Positions 24,601 through 34,345 of a stretch of 64,000 bases of DNA are shown one piece after another (positions within the stretch are counted from its first letter, which is position 1; the number at the start of each line of letters is the position of its first letter). The notes under the pieces are model-generated. The model saw only the letters and a list, made by a program, of their open reading frames with translations. It ran no database searches and had not been told where the DNA came from. Source of the DNA: Hermatobates lingyangjiaoensis (lineage: Eukaryota > Arthropoda > Insecta > Hemiptera > Hermatobatidae); assembly GCA_026182355.1 (NCBI GenBank), contig JAPFBL010000105.1:666001-730000 (forward strand). The letters are read 5' to 3'. The position numbers were made by a program, and so were the translations under genes.

Positions 24601-26820
24601 GGGGAAAAATGGGGTTAAACGGGAAAAGGGGTTAAAAGTAAAATTTCCTTAAATTTTTCCAAAATTTTTTGGGTCAATTTCCCCCTTTTTTTTTTTTTAA
24701 ATTCTTTTTTTTAATTTTTTAAATTGTAATTTTAAAACCCAATAAATTTAAAAACCCCCAATATTCCGAAAAAACCTTCAAAGGCCTTTTAAACCCAACC
24801 CCTTTTTTCCCCCCCCCCTTTTTTTACCCAAAAAAACGGGAAAAGGGTGGGTAACCGGAAATTTTTTTTAAAAAACCATTTTTCCCAAAAAACCCCCCTT
24901 TTTTTTTTAATTTAATTTTTTAATTTTTTTTTTTTAAAACCCAATTTTTAAAAACCCCCAAAAATTTAAAAAAAATTTTTTTCCCCCCCCAATTTCAACC
25001 CTACCCTTTTAAAAGGGGGGGGCCCCCCGGGGAAAATTTAAAAAAATTTTCGGTTGGGTTTTTTAAATTTAATTAAAAATTTTTTCCTTTTTTTTAAAAA
25101 ATTTCCCCTTTTTATTTTTTTTTTTAATTTTTTTTTTTAATTGTCAAAAATTTTAAAAATTAAAAAAACCCAAACCCAATTTCCCCCCCCCCCTTTTTTA
25201 CCCTTTTCCCCCGAAATTTGGGGGTAAAAAGGGGGGGGAAAAAAAACCAAAAGGGTAATTTAATTTAAAAAATTTTTTTTGGGTCATTTTTTTTTTTCCC
25301 CCATTTTTTTAATTTTTTTTTTTTTTTAATTTTTAAATTTTCAATTTAAAAACCCCCAAACCCAAAACCCTATTTTTAAACCGCCAACCCCTTTTCCCCT
25401 TTTCCCTTTCCCTTTCCCAAAAGGAAAGGGAAAAAGGGGGCCCCCGGGTTTGGGGGGGTTTTTAATTTTTTAAATTTAAATTTTTTTCCCCATTTAAACC
25501 AATTTTAAATTTTTAATTTTTTTTTTTTTTTAAATTTTTAATTTTAAAGGCCCTTTTTCCAAAAAAAAAAAATTTTTTCCCCCCCCTTTTACCCCCCCTT
25601 TTAACCTTTCCCTTACCCGGGAAATTGGGGGAAACCAACGGAATTTAAATTTTTTTATTAATATTGGGTTCCCTTTTTAAATTTGGGGTCCAATTTTTAA
25701 ATTTTTTTTTTAATCTTTTTTTTTTTAATTTTTTAAATTTTTAATTGGGAAAAAATTTGAAAAACCTTAATTTTTCCCCCCAAAGCCGTTTTAAACCCCC
25801 CCATTTTACACCCTTACCCTTTTTTTACCCAAAAAGGGGGTAAAAAAGGGTTTAAAGTAAAATTTCCTTTTAAATTTTTCCAAAATTTTTTTAAAAAAAC
25901 CCCCCTTTTTTTTTTAAATTCTTTTTTTTAATTTTTTAAATTGTAATTTTAAAACCCAATTTTTAAAAACCCCCAAAAATTTAAAAAAAATTTTTAAAAC
26001 CCCCCCCCTTTTTTCCCCCCCAAATTTTTAAAGGGTTTAAAATGGGCCTTCCGGCTAAAACCGGGAAATTGGGTATCAAAAATTTGGAATAAAAATTTTT
26101 TCCTTTTTTTTAAAAAATTTCCCCTTTTTATTTTTTTTTTTAATTTTTTTTTTTAATTGTCAAAAATTTTTAAAAAAAAAACCGAAAAAAATTTCCCCCC
26201 CCCCCTTTTTTTACCCTTTTCCCCCGAAATTTGGGGGTAAAACCCGGGGGGGAAAAAAAAAAATTTTCGGTTGGGTTTTTTAAATTTAATTAAAAATTTT
26301 TTCCTTTTTTTAAAAAATTTCCCTTTTTATTTTTTTTTTTAATTTTTTTTTTTAATTGTCAAAAATTTAAAAATTAAAAAAACCCAAAACCCCCAATTTT
26401 CCCTTTTAAACCCCCCCCCCCCCAAAAAATTTTTTGGGCCAACCCGGGGAAAAAAGGGTAAGGGCCCGGGGGGAAAAGTAAAAATTTTTAAAATTTTCCA
26501 TTCCTTTTAAATTTTTCCCCCTTTTTTTTTTAAAATTTCCCTTTCCCTTTTTTTTTTTAATTTCCTTTTTAAGGGTTTTTCCAAAATTTGAAAAAACCGT
26601 AAAAATTTATTAAACCCAAAACCCCAATTTTCCCTTTTAAACCCCCCCCCCCAAAAAATTTTTTGGGCCAACCCGGGGAAAAAAGGGTAAGGGCCCGGGG
26701 GTTTAAGTAAAAATTTTTTTTTCCATTCCTTTTAAATTTTTCCCCCTTTTTTTTTAATTTCCCTTTCCTTTTTTTTTTAATTTCCTTTTTAAGGGTTTTA
26801 ATTTAAATAAATTTAAAAAA
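20707..26820. other. Corrupted consensus, probably over the same satellite
   Basis: The text turns abruptly into runs of 3-10 identical bases at 20707 and returns to satellite at about 26821. Ghost landmarks of the B-orientation monomer survive in the right order, for example ATTAATATTGGGTTCC, TTTTTAATTG, GCCGTTTTAA and ACCCTA(C)CC, at roughly monomer spacing. Identical homopolymer-rich phrases recur at several places. Real DNA of this kind is very unlikely. I read it as a failed long-read or polishing consensus over about 20 satellite monomers. No feature inside it should be trusted. Confidence 0.85.
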
Positions 26821-27615
26821 ATTTTACACCTCGTACCCTATTCTAATTTCAGGGTACCTGAAATTGTAGAATGGGTACGGGCAAACATGGCGGCTGCCTA
26901 ACAGTTAAGCAGTCGGTTGGGTATCGATATCAATATCTACTATTTAATATGGGAGTCAGTCCATGTCATTTGCGCAAGTCAAAATTCCACGCAATCATTC
27001 ATTTTTTAATATTATCTTATTCGTAAGTTTTTAATTTCATACACTTGTCAATTAGGACGTGATACCAATATATCGATACAAAACCGTCAATATGCCGTTT
27101 AAACCGTCAAACCGCCATTTTACAACCTCTACCCTATTCCAATTTCAGCCCTACCCAAAATGTAGAATAGGGTTCGGGAACATGCGGCCTACTAACAGCT
27201 AAGACAGTCGTTGGGTATCGATATCGATACCTACTATTAATATTGGGAGTCAGTCCATGTCATTTGCGCAAGTCAATATTCCACGCAATCATTAATTTTT
27301 TATATTATCTTTTAAATTTCTTTAAGGTTTTTTAATTGTCATACACTTATCAATTAGGACGTGATACCAATATATCGATACACAAACCGTCAATATGCCG
27401 TATTTAAACTGTCAAGCCACCATTTTACTCCTTGTACCCTGTTCTACATTTCAGGGAATAGCTGAAATGTGGAATAGGGCACGGGACACATGGCAGCTGT
27501 CTAAAAGCTAAGACTGTCGGTTGGTATCGATATCGATATCTACTATTAATATTGGAGTCAGTCCATGATTATTGCGCATGTCAATATTCCACTGCAATCA
27601 TTCATTTTTTATATT
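26821..27615 (-). repeat. Satellite, orientation B, ~2.6 error-rich monomers
   Basis: The monomer is recognisable again but has many single-base losses and substitutions (for example missing bases in GTACCCTATTC and in the GTATTTAAACC segment). The losses thin out to the right, as expected at the margin of a low-quality consensus rather than from biological decay. Confidence 0.85.
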
Positions 27616-27655
27616 GCCGGTTTAAATACGGCATATTGACGGTTTGAGTATCGAT

Positions 27656-28750
27656 TTTGAAAGTAGGCTTTCAACCAATCGCTACGTTGACGACCTAGCC
27701 GTCCTCCTCAGCGCTGACAGCAGGTCTGAAATAGAAAACAAGGCAAACGCGGCCACGACCATAATAGATCGCTGGTGTCGGTATGCGAAGGTCAGCCTCT
27801 CGGCGAACAAGTGCAAAGCCCTCATGCTGAGAGGTAAACTTAATAGAAATAGTATGCCCAGAGTATACATAGGCGAGACAAGGCTGCCATTCCCCCATGA
27901 GGTGAGATACCTGGGCGTCACAATTGGTGAGAGGTTCACCTTCGCGTCCCACATCAGGGGAATTGCAGCCAAGGCGTATGGCAAGTTCACAGTCATCGGC
28001 AGAATATCCAGGCCAACATGGGGCATGAAGTTTAAAAGCTGCAAGACAGTTTACACTGCCATTTTTAATGCTATAGTCTGCCACGGAGCGCCAGCATGGG
28101 GACCGAGCATGACAACACTTATGGCAAAGGTCCTAGTGTCCCACCAGCGACGGGCACTTCTGACAGTAGTCAAGGGCTATAAGACCACATCAGCCCTGGC
28201 GCTCCAGGTCATAGCAGCACAAATGCCGCTCGACTTGCTCGTTATGTGCAGGGTGGAGATGTACCTGGCAAAAAGAGGCCTCCCATCTATCTGGGCCAGG
28301 CTGACCAGCAACGGAGAAGACCGAATAAAGGAATTAAAGCAATGGGCTACCTCCCAGTGGCAGATGAGGTGGGACAATGGGAACACGGGTCGCTGGACGT
28401 ACAGGTTCCTCCCTCGCATCGAAGAGAGGTTGAGTTGGAAACACCTGCACCCCGATTACTGGACGACTCAGATTCTGACAGGCCATGGGGACTTCGGGGA
28501 GTACCTCTGGCGCTTCCGTCGCCGCGATAGCTCTGCCTGCCTCTGCGGTGCAGCTACGGACTCTGTAGCACACATTTTGGAAACATGCGCACTGCACGAA
28601 CGTATCAGGTTCAGTTTCGAAATGTCAGTGGGTGCAAGAGTATCTGAAATGTATGAGGACTCCCGGAAAAAGAAGTTCCATGATGCCTTCATGGACTTCA
28701 TATATGCCATTGGGAGAGCCAGAAGAACCTTGGCGCTGCAGCGGGCCTGA
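27656..28750 (+). pseudogene. R1-clade reverse transcriptase, C-terminal 364 residues
   Basis: The frame is open through all 364 codons to the TGA at 28748. It begins just before the catalytic box (RYVDDLAVLL, YVDD at residues 10-13), so the fingers and most of the palm are lost. The thumb follows, with VRYLGVTIGERFTFASHI, the YGKF segment and ACHGAPAWG-like CHGAPAWG typical of R1-like reverse transcriptases. Near the end is a zinc-knuckle-like C-x-C-x8-H-x4-C (CLCGAATDSVAHILETC, residues 295-311). There is no RNase H domain. A start at 27644 would be a TTG inside the target duplication and is not real. The intact frame with no stops means the insertion is young, but the fragment cannot encode an active polymerase. 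Confidence 0.9.
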
Positions 28751-28851
28751 CTCCTCAGCCCAGAGTCATATTAACACAGTCTATACAATAGAGGAATATT
28801 GCATAATGAGACGGACGTTTAAAAAGGTTTAATGTACTTTTAGGTTTAATC

Positions 28852-28971
28852 GAGTGATGCCAGTCGTGGATGCCCGCCTCCGCGAGGTCCACCTCGGGCA
28901 TTCGGCGGCGTCCTGGCGGCTTCACCTTCGGGTGTCGCTGGTACTACGCCGAATGGCTAAAGGGCACCACG
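28852..28971 (+). ncRNA. Candidate HDV-like self-cleaving ribozyme
   Basis: The order and key segments fit the nested double pseudoknot of HDV. P2 is CGTGG-TGCCC (28865-28875, one bulged A) pairing with GGGCACCACG (28962-28971). P3 is GCC/GGT (28876-28878 with 28886-28888), closing the 7-base loop TCCGCGA, which has the CC able to form P1.1 with GG of GGGC (28896-28899). P4 is ATTCGGCG (28900-28907) pairing perfectly with CGCCGAAT (28947-28954), with a further hairpin inside. J4/2 is GGCTAAA (28955-28961), nearly identical to the HDV joining segment with its catalytic C. The P1 3' strand would be CCACCTC (28889-28895); its expected partner GAGGTGG is not found, only a partial GAGTG at 28852. 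P1 is therefore weak, and activity of this copy is uncertain. Confidence 0.6.
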
Positions 28972-31690
28972 TTAAAAACATCGACCTGCTCTGCTATATT
29001 CCGTGGTATGATTTGAAAAAATCCAGGTACACGGCAATAGATCAAAACAGGATTGAGTATCGATATATTAGTATCACGTCCTAATTGACAAGTGTATGAC
29101 ATTTAAAAACTTACGAATAAAACAATATAAAAAATGAATGATTCCTGTGGAATATTGACATGCGCAAATGACATCGAATAACTCCAATATTATTAGTAGA
29201 TATCGATGTCGATACCCAACCGACTGTTTAGCTGTTAGTCAGCCGCCATGATGCCCGTACCCTATTCTACATTTCAGGGTAGGTCTGAAATGTAGAATAA
29301 GGTACGAGGTGTAAAATGGCGGCTTGACAGTTTAAATGCGGCATATTGACGGTTTGTGTATCGATATATTGGTATCACGTCCTAAATGACTAGTGTATGA
29401 CAATGAAAAACTTACGAATAAGATAATATAATAAATGAATGATTGCAGTGGAATATTGACATGCGCAAATGACATGGACTGACTCCAATATTAATAGTAG
29501 ATATCCATATCGATACCCAACCGACTGTCTTAGCTGTTAGTCAGCCGCCAAGTTGCCCGTACACTATTCTACATTTCAGGGTAGAGCTGAAATATGGAAT
29601 AGGGTACGAGGTGTAAAGTGGCAGCTTGACGGTTTAAATACGGCATATTGACGGTTATTGTATCGATATATTGGTATCACGTCCTAATTGACAAGTGAAT
29701 TACAATTAAAAACTTACGAATAATATAATATAAAAAATGATTGATTGCAGTGGAAAATTGACATGCGCTAATGACATGGACTGACTCCAATATTAATAGT
29801 AGATATCGATATCGATACCTAACCTACATTCTTAGCTGTTAGACAGCCGCCATGTAGCCTGTACCCTATTCCACATTTCAGCCCTACCCTGAAATTTAGA
29901 ATAGGGTATGAGGTGTAAAATGGCGGCTTGACGGTTTAAATACGGCATATTGACTGTTTGTGTATCGATATATTGGTATCACGTCCTAATTGACAAGTGT
30001 ATGACATTTAAAAACTTACGAATAAAACAATATAAAAAATGAATGATTGCAGTGGAATATTACATGCGCAAATGACATTGACTAACTCCAATATTAATAG
30101 TAGATATCGATATCGATACCCAACCTACATTCTTAGCTGTTATACAGCCGCCATGTAGCCTGTACCCTATTCCACATTTCAGCCCTACCCTGAAATTTAG
30201 AATAGGGTATGAGGTGTAAAATGGCGGCTTGACGGTTTAAATACGGCATATTGACTGTTTGTGTATCGATATATTGGTATCACGTCCTAATTGACAAGTG
30301 TATGACATTTAAAAACTTACGAATAAAACAATATAAAAAATGAATGATTGCAGTGGAATATTGACATGCGCAAATGACATTGACTAACTCCAATATTAAT
30401 AGTAGATATCGATATCGATACCCAACCGACTGTCTTAGCTGTTAGTCAGCCGCCATGTTGCCCGTACCCTATTCTACATTTCAGGGTAGGTCTGAAATGT
30501 AGAATAGGGTACGAGGTGTAAAATGGCGGCTTGACGGTTTAAATACGGCATATTGACGGTTTGTGTATCGATATATTGGTATCACGTCCTAAATGACTAG
30601 TGTATGACAATGAAAAACTTACGAATAAGATAATATAATAAATTATTGATTGCAGTGGAATATTGACTCGCGCAAATGACATGGACTGACTCCAATATTA
30701 ATAGTAGATATCCATATCGATACCCAACCGACTGTCTTAGCTGTTAGTCAGCCGCCATGTTGCCCGTACACTACTCTACATTTCAGGGTAGGTCTGAAAT
30801 GTAGAATAGGGTACCAGGTGTAAAGTGGCGGTTTGACGGTTTAAATACGGCATATTGGTGATTTGTGTATCGATATATTGGTATCACGTCCTAATTGACA
30901 AGTGTATGACAATTATAAATTTACGAATATGATAATATAAAAAATGAATGATTGCAGTGGAATATTGACATGCGCAAATATCATGGACTGACTCCAATAT
31001 TAATAGTAGATATCGATATCGATACCCAACCGACAGTCTTAGCTTTTAGACAGCTGCCATGAGTCCCGTACCCTATTCCACCTTTAAGCCCTTCCCTGAA
31101 ATGTAGAATAGGGTACGAGGTGTAAAATGGCGGCTTGACGGTTTAAATACGGCATATTGACGGTTTGTGTATCGATATATTGGTATCACGTCCTAATTGA
31201 CAAGTGTATTACAATTAAAAACTTACGAATAAGATAATATAAAAAATGAATGAATGCAGTGGAATATTGACACTCGCAAATGACATGGACTGACTCCAAT
31301 ATTAATAGTAGATATCGATACCCAACCGACTGTCTTAGCTGTTAGTCAGCCGCCATGTTGCCCGTACCCTATTCCACATTTCAGCCCTACCCTGAAATGT
31401 AGAATAGGGTATGAGGTGTAAAATGGCGGCTTGATTGTTTAAATACGGCATATTGACGGTTTGTGTATCGATTTATTGGTATCACGTCCTAATTGACTAG
31501 TGTATGATAATTAAAAACTTGCGAATAAAATAATATAAAAAATGAATGTTTGCAGTGGAATATTGACATGCGCTAATAACATGGATTGACTCCAATATTA
31601 ATAGTAGATGTCGATATCGATACCCAACCGACGGTCTTAGCTGTTAGTCAGCCGCCATGTTGCCCGTACCCTATTCTACATTTCAGGGAT

Positions 31691-32340
31691 ATAGCGTAAG
31701 AACTTGTTTGTAGATTTTTCCTTCCTGTTCATTAGGAAGGCTCGTTCACAAAGCCATTTATTCTAAATAGATAGTACATGTTGAACTCTGGGAAACACCT
31801 TGTCATTAAGCTGAAATACGTAATATATTGATGTACACAAATAAAATTAAAAGCAACTAACAATACCTACTTGATACACCTTTAATTTTCAAAATAAACC
31901 TATGTGTGAAGTTTGCGAAATACAGCTTAAACGTCCATTACTTCGCTTCTAAACTGAATTTTTAATCCATTCAGAGCCTATATTTGAAGTTAGACATACA
32001 CAAATCTAGTGTCAAAGTTTCAGTTCACTATGTCTCATGGTGGCTTAGTTTACTTGTGATAAACGTTTTTGCTTTAAACGTCCATTACTTCGTTCCTCCG
32101 TTGAATTTCCAATAAATGTAGAGCCTTTATTTTAAGTTAGACATATAGAAATCTACTGTCAAAGTTTCAGCCTCCCATGTCTTATGGTGACTGAGTTTAC
32201 TTGTGACAAAATTTTGCGGACGAACCGCCAATCCGACAGAAATTTTCCAAGGGTGGATTCGGTTTCTCTAATGTATGAAACGTAAAGAAAACTTGAATTG
32301 AGTCAGTTCTAAGAAATGTACAGACAATAGCATTCTTCTA
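31691..32340. repeat. Flank with a 147-bp tandem duplication
   Basis: The units starting with TAAACGTCCATTACTTCG at about 31929 and 32076 are two diverged tandem copies that also share AAGTTAGACATA and GTCAAAGTTTCAG. The right copy runs into ATTTTGCGGACGAACCGCC. The element type is unknown. No coding frame is credible. Confidence 0.65.
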
Positions 32341-32362
32341 TGTATATATGTAGCATATTATA

Positions 32363-32416
32363 GGCCATAACTGCTTTGAAATAAGACACGTGTCTTATTT
32401 CAAAGCAGTTATGGCC
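32363..32416. repeat. Perfect 54-bp palindrome
   Basis: Two 27-base arms meet with no spacer at CACGTG (centre between 32389 and 32390). The outer ends are GGCCATAACTG and CAGTTATGGCC. Beyond the perfect part, CATTCTTCT (32328) and AGAAGAATG (32430) extend the symmetry loosely. It abuts the non-LTR fragment at 32436. Confidence 0.95.
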
Positions 32417-32435
32417 TTCTTGTAATTCCAGAAGA

Positions 32436-32741
32436 ATGAAGGATCTTCTTTCTAAGAATAGAAGAGATGTAGCCAATGTGATCGCTGTTTCCCTGGGACA
32501 CTCGCTCGTAGTTAGACACGCCACCAGATTAGGATTGGAGGCGAGGGATTTTTGCAGGGCATGTCAGAACGAGGAAGAGGAAGAGACAATTTCTCACTTT
32601 CTCTGTCAATGCCCTGGTCTGACTCAAAGAAGGAAAGAAGCACTAGGAGAATATTTCTTTGACAATCTTGAGAACTTAGCATCCACTGGTATGAGGGATC
32701 TGTCTAGATTCATTGTTCTAGTATCCATTACAAAAGATTAG
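32436..32741 (+). pseudogene. Non-LTR retrotransposon ORF2 C-terminal tail
   Basis: A 101-residue open stretch reads LGHSLVVRHATRLGLEA, then a zinc-knuckle region FCRACQNEEEEETISHFLCQC, then RRKEALGEYFF. This is the typical C-terminal end, after RNase H, of Jockey/I-group elements (pattern GHxxxxxHxxRLGL ... C-x2-C ... H-x3-C-x-CP). Only the tail is present, with no reverse transcriptase upstream. The ATG is probably internal to the original frame. It is a relic, not a host gene. Confidence 0.75.
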
Positions 32742-34065
32742 AAATTAAGTATCTAAAAATAGACTGTCAGCTAATCCAAATAGTCGCAGGACTTGATTAT
32801 TCATAGAGTGAAAACTTATCGGCATCGACTGGGCCTAACAGCACCTGCTTGCAACTAACAGTCTTCACCGCAGACTGCGACCGTCTCCTATCAACTGTCC
32901 TCTATTACACCAACAAAGAGTAACCTATATATATATTAACATATCAAATCGTATTAATGTTAGAAAAAGAATTTTACTCACTTTTACCACCAAGCGCTTT
33001 GTATTCAGTCATAATTTAGAACTGTCTCGTGGTGGTTACGGCTAAAAAGAAAAGACGTAATTATGTTAAATTTTGCATATTTTCTTCTATTAATTAATTT
33101 GTTATACTTTATCTAGTTAATCGTATAGTTATAAGTCCGATTAACCTCATAAAATTAATACAAAAGAATAGGAAAAACTATATTTAATAGACTTGCTGTA
33201 AATACTATGCTTGAATTTATGTATCTATCGTAGCTATTCTGTATATTAGCCATATACTTTATTACTATGTATAATATTAACATGATATATCCTTTATAAT
33301 ATTTAACGTATTTATGTCCAAAAAATAATTTCTATTGCTTTTGTGGAAGACGTTGTAAATAAAGTTTGTTAAAAAAAAATCATCATACACGCGTGGATAA
33401 TGCACAACACACACACAAAAAAAAACACACACACACACACACACCCATAATGATGTCATGAAATAAAACTTGAAACATAGATTCACGAGACTCCCAAAAG
33501 TGTAAATCCGTTAAGAAATCACATATTTGTAATTTTCTGTGATTACTAAACACAACTTAACGTGAAGTAAACGAACTAAATCTGTGTCACAACTTGAATA
33601 CTAAGGTGAACACCAACGGTCATTATCAATAATTGATTTATTTAGTAACAGTTATTTATATATTAATTCATTTAGTGAAATTTATAATTTTTTCAAGATA
33701 TGATAGTTATTATATGAATTAATAATTTTGGTTCAAGTTGAAGGCAATAATTTATTCATTCTCTAAGGAATGTAACATAAATTGTGCTTAATTGTTTAAG
33801 CAATACTTAAATTGTTTAACGAGGTAAAAAAAGTCGAGTGGCGTTTCACAACAGATTTTAAATCTGCGTTATGAATATTGAATTCATGATAAAAAACGGA
33901 ATTTTCTAAACTGTGAACACTTATTTCACGCATATTGTAGGAATTGAGGAACTTAGTTGAAAACAGGTTTCGAAATTTTGTTGAAAAGAATCAGATTATG
34001 CTAACCTTCTTAATACCCGTGTTAACTTCATCTTTACTTAAGTTTATTAGAGGAGGCAAGAATTT
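32742..34065. other. No gene seen; CA microsatellite at 33404-33445
   Basis: AT-rich sequence with short open frames only. A CA repeat interrupted by an A-run occupies 33404-33445. Nothing else was recognised. Confidence 0.6.
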
Positions 34066-34069
34066 TTAC

Positions 34070-34345
34070 GAGTTTCTGACATCGTGCAGGCTCGTGTCCG
34101 TCAGCTTTACGTCCTCTCCGAAGGACGACGTGATTTACCGCACCTGACATGAAGAATCAAGGGTCATACTCAACATTTGCACTTGTACTTTTCAGTATGA
34201 GAGCAAAGCAGACTACCTGTTATGCTAATCCTGACCCTGCCTGTGCCAATGTTAGAGAGACCACTAACGACTGACTATATCTATCGTCACCTCATAGTTC
34301 ACACTACTGCGGGTAGAGACATTCGCCGAGCGAATTCTATTCATG
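34070..34345 (-). mobile_element. SINE-like unit
   Basis: Read on the minus strand, a less AT-rich unit of about 275 bp ends in a GGTAAATCACGTCGTCCTTC / GGAGAGGACGTAAAGC segment. This resembles the conserved GTCCTTCGGA...GGGACGTTAAACC-type block found near the 3' end of several SINE superfamilies. No A/B-box tRNA head was clearly recognised, and there is no obvious tail repeat. The call rests on that block only. Confidence 0.35.

Larger units (their letters stand above)
27656..29052 (+). mobile_element. 5'-truncated R1-clade non-LTR retrotransposon in the satellite
   Basis: A 1397-bp insert is flanked by the 12-bp direct repeat TTGAGTATCGAT (27644-27655 and 29053-29064). Both copies carry the unusual GAGT, where other monomers have GTGT, so they descend from one target site. 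The insert is much richer in GC than its surroundings. It contains the C-terminal part of a reverse transcriptase frame and a 302-bp 3' untranslated region with an HDV-like ribozyme core. No poly-A tail is present; the insert ends in ATCAAAACAGGA. R1-clade elements are often site specific (rDNA, telomeric repeats, microsatellites), so preference for this satellite is possible but unproven. Confidence 0.9.
27616..31690 (+). repeat. Satellite, orientation A, ~9 monomers, interrupted by a retrotransposon
   Basis: The orientation flips at about 27616 (TTTTTTATATT joined to GCCGGTTTAAATACGG). After 40 bases the retrotransposon 27656-29052 intervenes, and the array then continues from the duplicated target at 29053. 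The array ends at about 31690 inside a central hairpin (after ACATTTCAGGG). Two adjacent monomers near 29810-30120 and 30110-30420 share private variants (CTACATTCTTAG), showing recent local duplication. Confidence 0.95.

Noticed and set aside
10197..31690. The repeat block as a CRISPR array or rDNA/telomere array
   Set aside because: The units are 302 bp and near-identical without unique spacers, contain no rRNA sequence, and no TTAGG-type repeat is present.
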